NCBI GenBank assembly: GCA_011050235.1
Contig: DRGC01000089.1
Coordinates: 1-46,479, forward strand
Direction of reading: 5' to 3'
DNA from: Phycisphaerae bacterium
Lineage (GTDB): Bacteria > Planctomycetota > Phycisphaerae > SM23-33
Length of the DNA: 46,479 bases
Shown here one piece after another: positions 15,674 to 24,595 of the stretch. The notes under the pieces are model-generated. The model searched no databases. It worked only from the letters and a program-made list of their open reading frames with translations, and was not told the DNA's origin. How positions within the stretch are numbered: the first letter of the stretch is position 1; the number at the start of each line of letters is the position of its first letter. The translations under genes were made by a program, and so were the position numbers.

Positions 15674-16405
15674 ATGGACAAGCAACTATCACGTCGCGAT
15701 GCATTGAAACTCGGCGGGGCTGCGATCGCGCTGGCTGCGACCGGCCGGGCGTGGGGAGAAGAACCCTTCATAGAAGGTCAATACGAAGGTCAATACGGCG
15801 CCGCTGACGTCGGCAAGTACGTCCTGCCGCCATTGCCCTATGCCGCCAACGCCCTGGCGCCCCTGCTGGACGCCAAGACGTTGACGATCCATCATGACAA
15901 GCACCACGCCGGGTACGTCCGCGGCGCCAACAAGACGCTCAATGCCTTGGACGGCGCGCGAAACTCTCAGGACTTTGCGAAGATCAAATCGCTCTCACGG
16001 GCGCTGGCGTTCCATATCAGCGGGCACGTGCTGCACACGTTATTCTGGCACTCGATGGCGGCCGGCGGAAGTCCACCGGCGGCCGAACTCGTTGCAGCAG
16101 TGAAGCGCGACTTCGGTGCGGTCGACGCGATGCAGCAGCAGTTCGCCGCCGCGGCCAAGAAGGTCGAAGGCAGCGGCTGGGGCGTGTTGGCCTACGAGCC
16201 CATCGGCCACAGACTGCTGGTCCTGCAGGCCGAGAAGCACCAGAACCTCGCCGTCTGGGGGGCCGTGCCGCTGCTGGTCTGCGATGTGTGGGAGCACGCG
16301 TACTACCTCCAGTACCAAAACAGGCGCAGCGATTGGGTCGACGCCTTCATGAGCATGGCGAATTGGAAGTTCGCCTCCGAGCGTTACGCAGCTGCGACCG
16401 CATAG
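15674..16405 (+). CDS. Fe/Mn superoxide dismutase with Tat export signal
   Basis: 243 residues; AGGGAG precedes the ATG. A twin-arginine signal (SRRDALKLGG, hydrophobic core, then TGRAWG) occupies about residues 1-28, so the enzyme should be exported folded with its metal. The mature part has the Fe/Mn-SOD ligands His73 (TIHHDKHHAGY), His121 (HTLFWHSM), Asp204 and His208 (CDVWEHAYYLQYQNRR). It converts superoxide to peroxide and oxygen. The spacing of conserved residues is normal apart from the N-terminal extension. Fe or Mn preference cannot be settled by eye. Most bacterial Fe/Mn-SODs are cytoplasmic, so periplasmic delivery suggests defence against external superoxide. Confidence 0.93.
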   Translation: MDKQLSRRDALKLGGAAIALAATGRAWGEEPFIEGQYEGQYGAADVGKYVLPPLPYAANALAPLLDAKTLTIHHDKHHAGYVRGANKTLNALDGARNSQDFAKIKSLSRALAFHISGHVLHTLFWHSMAAGGSPPAAELVAAVKRDFGAVDAMQQQFAAAAKKVEGSGWGVLAYEPIGHRLLVLQAEKHQNLAVWGAVPLLVCDVWEHAYYLQYQNRRSDWVDAFMSMANWKFASERYAAATA

Positions 16406-16421
16406 CCGCGATTCGTTCTTC

Positions 16422-16448
16422 AGCATTCATCATTAAGCATTCATCATT
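16422..16448. repeat. Short tandem repeat, 13-bp unit twice
   Basis: AGCATTCATCATT occurs at 16422-16434 and again at 16436-16448, separated by one base. It lies between the superoxide dismutase stop and surE, just upstream of a TACAAT (16462-16467) that may be a -10 box for surE. No function is assigned. Confidence 0.6.
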
Positions 16449-16473
16449 TAGTTAGTACTGCTACAATCTCGTT

Positions 16474-17268
16474 ATGCGAATCCTTATCAGCAACGACGAC
16501 GGGATCGATGCGCCTGGCATTGCGGCTTTGGCGACGGCGGCGGCCGATTTCGGCGACATCGTCGTCGCCGCGCCCGACAGCGTCCAAAGCGGCGCCGGCC
16601 ACGGCATCACCGTTCATCACCCGTTGACGGTTCAGCCGCGCGAGTTCTGCATCGACGTCGATGGGGGCAAGAAGATGGTGCCCGGCTTCAGCATCGACGG
16701 CCGCCCTGCCGACTGCGTGCGGCTGGCGGTGCGCGAACTGCTCGACGAGCCGGTCGATCTGGTCCTTAGCGGCATCAACGACGGCGCTAACGACGGCGTC
16801 TGCGTGTTCTATTCCGGCACGGTCGCCGCCGCCGCCGAGGCCGCCATCCTGGGCATCCCGGCGGTGGCGTTTTCGGCCAGGACGACCAGGCCGGCGATCG
16901 ATTTTGCCGCCGCAGCGGTTCATTGTCGGGGGGTGTTGGGCAGGCTTCTCGATGTCGGCCTGGCCCCGGGCGATCTGGTGAACGTCAACATCCCCAACCT
17001 CACCAAGCCCGGCTGGCCCAAAGGCGTGCGCGTGGCGCGGATGTCCACCGCGGAGCTGCAGGACACCTACGACCTGCTCGACGAGTCGAACGGCCAACGG
17101 GTCTACAAGATTGGCGGCGACTACGACCTGGGCTTTGACGGGCATGACACCGATTCGGTCGCGCTGCGGGAGGGGTACATCACCGTCACGCCGCTGCGCG
17201 TCGACATGACGTGCCATGACCGCCTGGCGAAGTGGCTGGGGCAGAACTGGGGCGGCGATGACGCCTAG
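16474..17268 (+). CDS. surE: 5'/3'-nucleotidase SurE
   Basis: 264 residues. Metal-dependent nucleoside monophosphate phosphatase (survival protein). The family marks are all present: the N-terminal metal-binding NDDG (residues 7-10), LSGINDGAN with its metal-binding Asn, and YSGTVAAAAEA. The ATG has no clear Shine-Dalgarno; a TACAAT box sits 6 nt upstream of it, so the message may be leaderless. The 3' end overlaps the convergent oxidoreductase gene: both stop codons share the tetranucleotide CTAG at 17265-17268. Confidence 0.94.
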   Translation: MRILISNDDGIDAPGIAALATAAADFGDIVVAAPDSVQSGAGHGITVHHPLTVQPREFCIDVDGGKKMVPGFSIDGRPADCVRLAVRELLDEPVDLVLSGINDGANDGVCVFYSGTVAAAAEAAILGIPAVAFSARTTRPAIDFAAAAVHCRGVLGRLLDVGLAPGDLVNVNIPNLTKPGWPKGVRVARMSTAELQDTYDLLDESNGQRVYKIGGDYDLGFDGHDTDSVALREGYITVTPLRVDMTCHDRLAKWLGQNWGGDDA

Positions 17269-18356
17269 TCAGCGTGGTGGCCTTCCAGGGGGCGGTGGAT
17301 GAGGCAATCGGGGATCGTGAACCCCGACGCGTGGAGCATGGTGTCGGGCCGTTCGGCCGCGGCGGTCTTGTCGGACAGATACAGGGCGTCCAGCACGGCC
17401 AACGTCAGCAGGCTCTCGCGGCCCGAGCACGGATAGGTCCTGGACCCGCTGGTGATGGCGGCGGCGAAGGCGTCGATCATGCGGCTGGCGCTGGTGGTGG
17501 GGTCGTCGATATCTTCGATCTGGTCGAGCACCCGGCCGTCGGGATCGCGCAGCACGCATCGCTGGCTGTCGGCCGTCAGCGAGCCGTCCTGGCCATGCAG
17601 TGCGAACTGCTCGAAAACCGGCCCGGACGCGCGCGACGCGATCAGCGACGCCATCCCGCCGCCCGGCATCCGCAGAACGGCGACGGCTGTGTCGTCGGTC
17701 GTATTGGGCGGGGCGGGCCGCCCGTTGGCGTCGACCAGGTCCCGCCGGGCGTTGACGGCGCTGGCGCCGAAGACGTCCTCGGGCAGGGAGTGTATCCAAA
17801 TCAGCAGATCCAGGAACTGGAACCCCAACTCCAGCAGCGCCCCCCCGCCGGCCAACACATGGTCGGCTCGCCAGCCGGTCACCGGGCCCCAGTTGAACAG
17901 ATATTCCGCACGGGCCAGGAACAGCCGGCCCACCGACCGCCGCAACTCGAACGCCCGACGATAGGTCAGCATGAACCGCCGTTGCGTGGCGACCATGAGC
18001 TTGAGCCCGGCCTGTTCCATCTGGCGGACGAGGCCGGCGCCCTCGGCGAGGTTGCGGGCGAGGGGGACCTCCTTGATCACGTGAATGCCGCGCTGGGCGC
18101 AGGTGGCGATCAGATCGGCCGTCGGCACGGGCGGTAGGGCTGCGTAGACGGCCTGGGGTTGCGTCTGGGCCAGCAGCGCCCGGCTGTCGGTGAAGGTGGG
18201 CAGATCGCCCGTGTCGACCGCGTCGAGCGCGTCGCCGTCACGGTCGGCGACGCCGACGAGCTGAACGGATGGGCATCGCTGCAAGGCCGCCAGGGCGCGT
18301 CGGCCCATGCTGCCCAGGCCCAGGACGGCGATGGTCAACGGATCGGCGGCGGTCAT
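17265..18356 (-). CDS. Gfo/Idh/MocA-family oxidoreductase
   Basis: 363 residues from ATG 18354-18356, chosen for the GGGGAG upstream; a longer frame begins at 18413. The N-terminal Rossmann fold reads IAVLGLGSMGRRAL with VGVADRD after it. The usual EKP catalytic motif is altered to KEVPLARN. The C-terminal domain (GGGALLELGFQFLDLLIWI, with H-less GFQ in place of GxHxxD) is the substrate-binding sheet. These enzymes oxidise or reduce sugars and sugar derivatives with NAD(P). Loss of the standard EKP lysine position and the altered HD motif make the exact activity uncertain. It stands alone, convergent with surE and divergent from the DAHP synthase gene. Confidence 0.85.
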   Translation of the reverse strand: MTAADPLTIAVLGLGSMGRRALAALQRCPSVQLVGVADRDGDALDAVDTGDLPTFTDSRALLAQTQPQAVYAALPPVPTADLIATCAQRGIHVIKEVPLARNLAEGAGLVRQMEQAGLKLMVATQRRFMLTYRRAFELRRSVGRLFLARAEYLFNWGPVTGWRADHVLAGGGALLELGFQFLDLLIWIHSLPEDVFGASAVNARRDLVDANGRPAPPNTTDDTAVAVLRMPGGGMASLIASRASGPVFEQFALHGQDGSLTADSQRCVLRDPDGRVLDQIEDIDDPTTSASRMIDAFAAAITSGSRTYPCSGRESLLTLAVLDALYLSDKTAAAERPDTMLHASGFTIPDCLIHRPLEGHHAD

Positions 18357-18497
18357 GTTGGCTCCCCGTAGGGCATGGGCTGCAAGCCTAGAACCGTCAG
18401 CGACGGGTGTCAAGATGTCCGCGAGCGTGTAGAATAGTCTTCAGCGCCGGCCAATGCCGCCGCCCGGTCAGTTGAACCCCAGGTGAAAGGATCGCCG

Positions 18498-19559
18498 GTG
18501 TCCGCATCGAAACGCCCAACAGATAAGCCTGCTGCCCCGACGGCCGACCTGCACGTCGCCGCCTTCGAGCCGCTGGCGGCCCCCGATGAGGTCAAGGGCA
18601 AGCTGCCCGCCGACGAGGCCGTCCTGCAAACCGTCCGCCGCGGGCGAGACGATATCCGCCGCGCCCTGTGCGGGCAGGATGAGCGGCTGGTGATGATCGT
18701 CGGGCCCTGCTCGGTGCATGACACCGAGGCCGCCTACGACTACGCCCAGCGCCTCGCCCCGCTGAGCGCCGCCGCGGCCGACAAGCTCATCATCGTCATG
18801 CGGGTCTACTTCGAAAAGCCCCGCACCACCGTCGGGTGGAAGGGGCTGATCAACGATCCCCACGGTGACGGCAGTTGCGATATCAATACCGGCCTGCTGA
18901 ACGCCCGCGAGCTGCTGCTGCGGATCAACGCGCTCGGTCTGCCGTGCGCGACGGAGTTTCTCGACCCGATCGTCCCGCAGTACGCCGCCGACCTGGTCAC
19001 CTGGGTCGCCATCGGGGCCCGCACCACCGAAAGCCAGACCCACCGCGAGATGGCCAGCGGCCTGTCGATGCCGGTGGGCTTTAAGAACTCCACCGACGGC
19101 AGCCTGCAGGCGGCGCTCGATGCGATGGTCTCGGCCCGCCACCCCCACGCGTTCCTCGGCATCGACGGGGCGGGCGCGACGTGTATCGTCCGCACCAGCG
19201 GCAACCCCGACACCCACTTGGTGCTTCGCGGCGGGACGGGCGGGCCCAACTACCACGCCGCCGACGTCGCCGCCGCCAAGAGCGCACTGGCGGGCGAGGC
19301 GGGCGAGCGGCGGATCATGGTCGATTGCGGCCACGGCAACACGAGCAAGGACTACCACAAGATCCCAGCCGTCTTCCGCGACGTTCTGGCCCAACGGCGA
19401 GCGGGCGAAAAAGCCATCCTGGGCATGATGCTCGAAAGCAATCTCCTCGCCGGCCGACAGGACATGACAAGCCCGCTCACCTACGGCCAATCCATCACCG
19501 ACCCCTGCATCGACTGGCCAACCACTGAGCAACTCCTGGGCGAAGCATCGCAAAAATAG
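18498..19559 (+). CDS. Class I DAHP synthase
   Basis: 353 residues from GTG 18498, with AAAGGA 6 nt upstream; GTG 18483 would put that ribosome site inside the gene. First step of the shikimate pathway: phosphoenolpyruvate plus erythrose-4-phosphate to DAHP. The AroG/AroF/AroH-type TIM barrel shows VGPCSVHD (metal Cys), KPRTTVGWKG, GFKNSTDGSL and CGHGNTSKD. The N-terminal 40 residues are likely the allosteric arm found in the E. coli enzymes, but which aromatic amino acid inhibits it cannot be told. The gene appears monocistronic, closed by the palindrome at 19581-19601. Confidence 0.94.
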   Translation: MSASKRPTDKPAAPTADLHVAAFEPLAAPDEVKGKLPADEAVLQTVRRGRDDIRRALCGQDERLVMIVGPCSVHDTEAAYDYAQRLAPLSAAAADKLIIVMRVYFEKPRTTVGWKGLINDPHGDGSCDINTGLLNARELLLRINALGLPCATEFLDPIVPQYAADLVTWVAIGARTTESQTHREMASGLSMPVGFKNSTDGSLQAALDAMVSARHPHAFLGIDGAGATCIVRTSGNPDTHLVLRGGTGGPNYHAADVAAAKSALAGEAGERRIMVDCGHGNTSKDYHKIPAVFRDVLAQRRAGEKAILGMMLESNLLAGRQDMTSPLTYGQSITDPCIDWPTTEQLLGEASQK

Positions 19560-19580
19560 ATTCCCTCTGTCGTTACTAAG

Positions 19581-19601
19581 CCCGGCCACTGCGTGGCCGG
19601 G
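19581..19601. repeat. 21-bp palindrome, copy 1 (also at 30240)
   Basis: Arms CCCGGCCAC and GTGGCCGGG around a TGC loop form a perfect 9-bp stem. It sits between the convergent DAHP synthase and recJ stops and could act as a bidirectional terminator or REP-like element, although no T-run follows. An identical 21-bp copy is found at 30240-30260, in both cases preceded by AAG. Confidence 0.75.
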
Positions 19602-19606
19602 ATCAC

Positions 19607-21358
19607 CTACTCCCAAACCACGTCCTTGAGCATCAGTTCGACGTTGGTGCGGCCTTGGTAGGTGTTTAGGTTTGGGGCGGCGGCGACGTCGATTTCGTTG
19701 ACGCCGGCGAGGCGGTCGGCGAGGTCGCCCATGCCGAAGCCCACCGCCCGCATGGTGACGTTGTCCTGGCCCAGGATCATGCCGAGTGTCTTGCCCGACT
19801 TGCCCATCCGCCGCGGGGCCGACACCACGCGGCAGCGGCGCACCGCCACCAGCGGCTGGGGATTGCCCTGCCCATGCGGGGCCAGGCGGGCCAGGTGGTT
19901 GACCACGGGGAAGCTCAAGGCCGACAGCGTGGTCTCGGCGTCGAGCGCCAATGTCGCCGCTATGGCGTCGGCGGCGAGATGATCGTTGGCATACTGCACG
20001 AACGCATCGGCGAACGCGTCGATCCGGGCCGGGTCGATCTTCAGCCCGCCCGCCATCGCGTGGCCGCCGAAGCTCAGCAGGTGCTCGCTGCAGGCGTCCA
20101 TGGCCTCTCGCATGTGGAGGCCCTTGACGCTGCGGCCGCTGCCCTGGCCGACGCCGTCGCCGTTGATGGCGATCAGAATCGCCGGGCGATGGAACCGGTC
20201 GACCAAGCGTGATGCGACGATGCCGATGACGCCGCCGTGCCACTTGTCCGAGGCCAGCACGATCGCGCGGCGATCGTCGGCGGCGAGGTTGTTCGATTCG
20301 ACCATCTCGATGGCCTCGGCTGTGATGGCGCGTTCGACGCGCTGGCGTTCGGTGTTCTGGGCGGCGAGGTACTCGGCGATCTCGCCGCAGCGGTCGCCGG
20401 CGGCGCCGGTGAGCAGGTCGACGGCCAGGCGGGCGTGGCCCATTCGCCCGGCGGCGTTGAGGCGCGGGGCCAGCACGAAGCCGACATGGTAGGCGTCGAG
20501 TTTTTCGCCGTCGAGGCCGGCCGATGCGATGAGCGCGCGGAGGCCGATATGCGGCGCCTGGGGCAGGCCCATCAGGCCGTGGACGGCCAGGACGCGGTTT
20601 TCGCCGACCAGGGGCACGACGTCGGCGATCGTGCCCAGGGCGGCCAGGCAGGTCGCACTCAGCAGGAAGTCGCGCATCGGTTCGTCCACGCGCGTCGAGC
20701 CGCACAGCTCGCGGGCGAGCTGCCAGGCGAGCTTGAAGGCCACCCCCGCCCCGGCCAGGTCGGCGAAGGGGTAATGGCCGGCGGGCACGGCCGGGTGGAC
20801 GATGACGTTGGCCGGCGCGAGATCGGCGGGTAGGGCATGGTGGTCGGTGACGATCACATCGACCCCGGCGGCGCGGGCGGCGGCCACCGCGTCGACGGCG
20901 CCGATGCCGCAGTCGACGGTGACGATGAGCTTGGCGCCGTCGCGGATGATCGTCTCGACGGCCTCGGTGTGCAGGCCGTAGCCTTCCTCGAGGCGATGGG
21001 GCACGTAGTAATCGACGTCGGCGTCGACGAGGTCGAGGCACGACTTGAGGATGGCGATGGATGTCATGCCGTCGACGTCGTAGTCGCCGTAGATGACGAT
21101 ACGGCGGCCTGCGCGGACGGCGCCAGCGATGTGGCGGGCGGCGGGCTCGACGCCGGCCAGCTCGGCCGGGTCGCGGAGGTCCGAGAGCTTGGGATTGAGA
21201 AATGCCCGGGCCTCGTCCGGGTCGGTGATGCCGCGATTGGCCAGCACCTGGGCGACCAGTGGGCTGGTGCGCACCTGGCGGGCGAGTTCGGCGGCGCCAT
21301 CAAAACTCGCGGCGATGCGCCACTGCAGCGCGCGACACTTCCATGTGTTGGCGGTCAT
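19607..21358 (-). CDS. recJ: Single-stranded-DNA exonuclease RecJ
   Basis: 583 residues, normal RecJ length. 5'-3' ssDNA exonuclease for recombination and mismatch repair. The DHH-superfamily motifs are intact: YGDYDVDGMTS (motif I, near 94), VTVDCGIGA, VTDHHALP (the DHH motif), and APRLNAAGRMG. The DHHA1 domain has GVIGIVASRL and SFGGHAMAGGLK. An OB-fold-like C-terminal part follows. It lies 96 bp downstream of the membrane protein gene on the same strand. Coding is continuous with no sign of damage. Confidence 0.95.
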   Translation of the reverse strand: MTANTWKCRALQWRIAASFDGAAELARQVRTSPLVAQVLANRGITDPDEARAFLNPKLSDLRDPAELAGVEPAARHIAGAVRAGRRIVIYGDYDVDGMTSIAILKSCLDLVDADVDYYVPHRLEEGYGLHTEAVETIIRDGAKLIVTVDCGIGAVDAVAAARAAGVDVIVTDHHALPADLAPANVIVHPAVPAGHYPFADLAGAGVAFKLAWQLARELCGSTRVDEPMRDFLLSATCLAALGTIADVVPLVGENRVLAVHGLMGLPQAPHIGLRALIASAGLDGEKLDAYHVGFVLAPRLNAAGRMGHARLAVDLLTGAAGDRCGEIAEYLAAQNTERQRVERAITAEAIEMVESNNLAADDRRAIVLASDKWHGGVIGIVASRLVDRFHRPAILIAINGDGVGQGSGRSVKGLHMREAMDACSEHLLSFGGHAMAGGLKIDPARIDAFADAFVQYANDHLAADAIAATLALDAETTLSALSFPVVNHLARLAPHGQGNPQPLVAVRRCRVVSAPRRMGKSGKTLGMILGQDNVTMRAVGFGMGDLADRLAGVNEIDVAAAPNLNTYQGRTNVELMLKDVVWE

Positions 21359-21454
21359 GGCCGATCTTCCGTGGGTGTCCTCGGCGGGCCATTATAGCGA
21401 CCTGGGGACAGGCCGCACCAGCGAAGGCAAATGGGCGGGCGGGGAGGCGGTGGG

Positions 21455-22222
21455 TCAGTCCTGGTCGGTCTTGTCGTCGTCCCCCTCTTCGGGGGCCTTG
21501 CGCATACCCAGGAATTGCAGCAGAATGCCCAGGACCGTCAGCGCGGCGATGGTGGCCAGGCTGGCTGTGCTGACCACGACGCCGGCGGGGTTGGTGGTCT
21601 TGCCGGCGACCTGCAGCAGGCAGGCCACCGCACCGACCAGCGCGATACTGCCCAGCACCGACATGATGAGCACGGCTGAGAGGCGTTTGAGAAACAGCGC
21701 CAGGATCAACGGCACGAGGACGGCCCCGGCCAGGACGGCCAGGGGGACCAGGGCCTTCTCGTTCCAGCCCGCGCCGACATACTGCTGGCCAACGTCGACA
21801 AACTCGACGACCCACTCCCGGGGCGTGCCAGTGGTGGGCAGTTGGAAGGAAGGTATGGACCCATCGGGGATCTTGGCGATGTTGTTTTCGAGGATCCAAT
21901 AGAGCGCCGCCCCGCCGACCAGCGCCCCGGCGGCCGCTGCCAGGATCACCCGGGCCATCACGAACGCCAGCACCGCCCCCATGCCGACGAGCGTGACGAT
22001 CATGATCGCCCACGGCGCGTTGACGTGCTCCTGCAGCATCGGCAATAGGGCCCAGCCCAGAGCCCCGCCGGCGGCGGCCAGCAGATAACGGCTGAGGCGA
22101 TAGCCCTTCCAGATCAGCAGGGCCCCGACTACCAGACACCCCAGCGCCAGCAGCGCGACGATGCTGCTAGCCCAATCGGTCGGGGGGAACTGGGGGATGG
22201 TGATGTGAATGCCGTTTTCCAT
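21455..22222 (-). CDS. Multi-pass inner-membrane protein (DUF4203/TMEM198-like)
   Basis: 255 residues with six or seven hydrophobic helices: SIVALLALGCLVVGALLIW, YLLAAAGGALGWALLP, AIMIVTLVGMGAVLAFV, ILAAAAGALVGGAALYW, ALVPLAVLAGAVLVPLIL and two more after 185. Glycine-rich small-residue repeats in the first helices resemble the DUF4203/TMEM198 fold. A loop of about 45 residues (IPDGSIPSFQLPTTG) separates the halves. It ends in an acidic tail (EEGDDDKTDQD). No catalytic motif is seen. It starts 9 bp after the rhomboid protease stop, so the two are probably co-transcribed. Transport or scaffold roles cannot be separated from the sequence. Confidence 0.7.
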   Translation of the reverse strand: MENGIHITIPQFPPTDWASSIVALLALGCLVVGALLIWKGYRLSRYLLAAAGGALGWALLPMLQEHVNAPWAIMIVTLVGMGAVLAFVMARVILAAAAGALVGGAALYWILENNIAKIPDGSIPSFQLPTTGTPREWVVEFVDVGQQYVGAGWNEKALVPLAVLAGAVLVPLILALFLKRLSAVLIMSVLGSIALVGAVACLLQVAGKTTNPAGVVVSTASLATIAALTVLGILLQFLGMRKAPEEGDDDKTDQD

Positions 22223-22231
22223 GTGAAGGCG

Positions 22232-23437
22232 CTACGTGGTCGAGGGGTCGGTGAGTTTTTTCCGGGCGGCCTGGAGCTCGGTTTCGGCCAGTTGTCGCTT
22301 GCGCGCGTCGGTCAGGCCCTTGCTCGCATGCTCGAGCAACTCGGCGGCCTCGGCGTACCGTTGGAGATATCGGCCGTAGATCATGCCCAGCATCAGCTCG
22401 ATGTCGGCGATGTACTTGTAGGATGCGAAGTGCCTGCGGAATCGCTCGTAGGCTTCGGCGGCCTCGAGGTGGCGTTCGGCGCTCATCAAGTGGTTGGCGA
22501 TATCCAACTGCTGCTGCCGCGGCAGGACGATCTCGGTGTTGAGCTGCACGATGCGGGTGTACAGGTTGGCAGCGGCGGCGAAGTCGCGCCGCTGGGTGGC
22601 GATGGCGATATCGCGTCGCAGTTGCAGTTCCTGCGCGCTCTCGGTGTCGGTGCGGCCGGCAACATTCACGGCGCGTGTGCGGAGACGTCGCGGGCCATCC
22701 GGCTCGCCGCGGCGGAGGCGATTGGGAGCAAATGGGCTTGGGCCGCTGCGGACGGCGGCGCGGTACTGCCGGCGGCGAAAGCCCTGCCGGACGAGATAGA
22801 GCAGGTCGAACCCATCGCGCGGCAGGAGCCTCGTCAGCAGCAACCCGGCGGAGACAACGATGCCGAAGAGGTACCCACTGCTGTGGGCGACATAGGCAAC
22901 GCCCCCCAGCGGCGAGATGGCGATGGCCTTGTAGGACATGATAAAGTTCCACGCGACCTGCAGGCCGAGGAAGATCAGGCTGGAGACCTGGAAGGTCGTG
23001 ATGATGATGAACCAGAAGAGCACCGTTACGTGGGTCCGGGGGAAGAGCACCAGGTATGCTCCGGTGACGGCGGAGATGGCGCCCGAGGCGCCGAGGACGG
23101 GCGCGATGGGGCTGAGCAGCAGATACCCCAGCCCCGCGATGACGCCGCCGCCGAGGTAGAACAGCAAATAGCCCACGTGGCCGAGGCGGTCGTTGAGGGC
23201 ATTGCCGAAGACCCACAGGAACAGCATGTTGCCGGCGAGGTGCTGGAAATCGGCGTGCAGGAACATGCTGGTGAAGAACTGGGTCAACTCCGGCGCAGTG
23301 GGCTGGAGCATGAACGGGTCGATCACCGGCGACGGGATGTGCCAGCCGTTCAGGAAGATCAGCGCGTTGGCGCCGATCAGCGCGAAGTTCATCCACGGGC
23401 GAATGCGCATACGGTAGTCGGTGCGAATCGGAATCAT
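22232..23437 (-). CDS. Rhomboid intramembrane serine protease with TPR tail
   Basis: 401 residues. The N-terminal 210 residues form the rhomboid core: HADFQHLAGN (with Asn70), catalytic Ser118 in GASGAIS, and catalytic His185 in AHSSGYLFG. The family has a Ser-His dyad buried in the membrane that cleaves TM segments of other proteins. The usual HxxGxxxG motif is H-S-S-G-Y-L-F-G, so conserved. About 190 further residues are cytoplasmic, charged and helical with TPR-like pairs (AAANLYTRIVQLN, AAEAYERFRRHF, AAELLEHASKG), probably for substrate or partner binding. First gene of the minus-strand unit running through the membrane protein, perhaps to recJ. Confidence 0.92.
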   Translation of the reverse strand: MIPIRTDYRMRIRPWMNFALIGANALIFLNGWHIPSPVIDPFMLQPTAPELTQFFTSMFLHADFQHLAGNMLFLWVFGNALNDRLGHVGYLLFYLGGGVIAGLGYLLLSPIAPVLGASGAISAVTGAYLVLFPRTHVTVLFWFIIITTFQVSSLIFLGLQVAWNFIMSYKAIAISPLGGVAYVAHSSGYLFGIVVSAGLLLTRLLPRDGFDLLYLVRQGFRRRQYRAAVRSGPSPFAPNRLRRGEPDGPRRLRTRAVNVAGRTDTESAQELQLRRDIAIATQRRDFAAAANLYTRIVQLNTEIVLPRQQQLDIANHLMSAERHLEAAEAYERFRRHFASYKYIADIELMLGMIYGRYLQRYAEAAELLEHASKGLTDARKRQLAETELQAARKKLTDPSTT

Positions 23438-23572
23438 GCAAGGGTCCTACGTCTTGTGGGGCGGCTGGGTTCGCGCCGAGCGCCGAGGCTGCGCGAGTCG
23501 GTGCATTCTATGGATAGCGCCAACAACGGACAACGCAAATCCTCGCCGCGGTCGCCGATGCGGGCGCGGGCC

Positions 23573-23600
23573 TTGCGGCTGGACGGCGTGTGCGTATAGT
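23573..23600 (+). promoter_or_regulatory. Candidate promoter of the TauE/SafE gene
   Basis: TTGCGG at 23573-23578, a 16-bp spacer and TATAGT at 23595-23600. The start would be near 23607 with a leader of about 40 nt before GTG 23649. It lies in the divergent 211-bp region shared with the rhomboid gene. Confidence 0.4.
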
Positions 23601-23648
23601 GGGCGTTTCGTATCGATCTCGGCGCGGGGGCGTGCAAAGGACAGATCT

Positions 23649-24503
23649 GTGACAGTGTTTGGCGTTGACCTCATCGGCGGCCAGGTCCCCGACGTGACCA
23701 CGTACCTCGTGTTGGGGGGGCTGGCGGTGATGATCATGTCGATGGCCAAGGCGGGCTTCGGCGGCAGCATTGGCCTGCTGGCCATCCCGCTAATGACTTA
23801 CGCCACGGGCGGCAAAGCGTCGCTGGGCGTGGCCCTGTTCCTGCCGATCCTGATCGCCACCGATTACATGAACATCATCGTCTGGTGGCGCCAGTGGCGC
23901 TGGCCGGTGGCGGCCAGGCTGTTGCCGGGGGCGGTGCTGGGGGTGTTGATTGCCTGGGCGGCGCTGCACTGGATGGGGTTCGGCCAGCAGGCTGGGAGCA
24001 ACCGCGCCGAGGCCGACCGCGCCATCGCCGATGCGGTCATGAAGCTGGGGATCGGCGTGATCTCGCTGAGTTTCGTCACGATCCGCGCGATCCAGGCGAT
24101 TCGATCGCGGCAGATGGTGTTTCGCCCGGTGATGTGGCAGAGCACGGTCGCCGGCGGCATCGCGGGCGTGACGAGTACGTTCGCCCACGCGGCCGGGCCG
24201 GTGACGGCCATGTACCTGCTGCCCCAGCAACTGGGCAAGAACGCCTACGTGGCCACGACGGTGCTGTATTACTTCATCGGCAACCAGATAAAACTCGCGC
24301 CGTACATCCATCTAAACCTGATCAACAGGGAGTCTCTGCTGCTGGGGCTGGCCCTTGTGCCGGTCGTTCCGGTGGGCGTTATCCTTGGCCGCTGGCTGGC
24401 CAAGAAGATCAACGAGAAGATCTTCGGCGCGATTGTCTACTCGCTGCTAACACTGACGGGTTTCGATCTGTGCCTCAAAGCGATCATGTCGCTGACAGGA
24501 TAA
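23649..24503 (+). CDS. TauE/SafE-family membrane transporter
   Basis: 284 residues from GTG 23649, with AAAGGA 7 nt upstream; a longer open frame from 23421 overlaps the rhomboid start and has no support. Eight or so hydrophobic helices. The opening AKAGFGGSIGLLAIPLM and the second-half GGIAGVTSTFAHAAGPVTAMYLLPQ are the paired repeats of the family, each with the Gly-rich helix break. Members export sulfite, sulfoacetate or related organosulfur anions through the inner membrane. The substrate is not evident and no sulfur gene lies nearby. It is transcribed toward the tandem lipoproteins, but a 92-bp gap and a GC-rich TTCG-loop hairpin separate them. Confidence 0.88.
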   Translation: MTVFGVDLIGGQVPDVTTYLVLGGLAVMIMSMAKAGFGGSIGLLAIPLMTYATGGKASLGVALFLPILIATDYMNIIVWWRQWRWPVAARLLPGAVLGVLIAWAALHWMGFGQQAGSNRAEADRAIADAVMKLGIGVISLSFVTIRAIQAIRSRQMVFRPVMWQSTVAGGIAGVTSTFAHAAGPVTAMYLLPQQLGKNAYVATTVLYYFIGNQIKLAPYIHLNLINRESLLLGLALVPVVPVGVILGRWLAKKINEKIFGAIVYSLLTLTGFDLCLKAIMSLTG

Positions 24504-24595
24504 ACACCGCCGCGGGCGCGCCGGGTGGGCTTCGGCCCGGCGGGGCGGATAGAATGAAGTGCCGGGCAAGCGGCTGGTCCGGCTGAGGGTACATT

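Noticed and set aside
18468-21041. 857-residue open frame on the minus strand
   Set aside because: It runs antisense to the DAHP synthase gene and out of frame with recJ, is extremely rich in Arg, Pro and Gly, and has no domain: a high-GC shadow.
22205-23599. 464-residue frame antisense to the rhomboid gene
   Set aside because: The opposite strand has Ser-His rhomboid motifs and TM helices; this frame has none.
24520-24546. GC-rich hairpin with TTCG loop after the TauE/SafE gene
   Set aside because: Only four continuous pairs next to the loop and no T-run; not enough for a terminator call.
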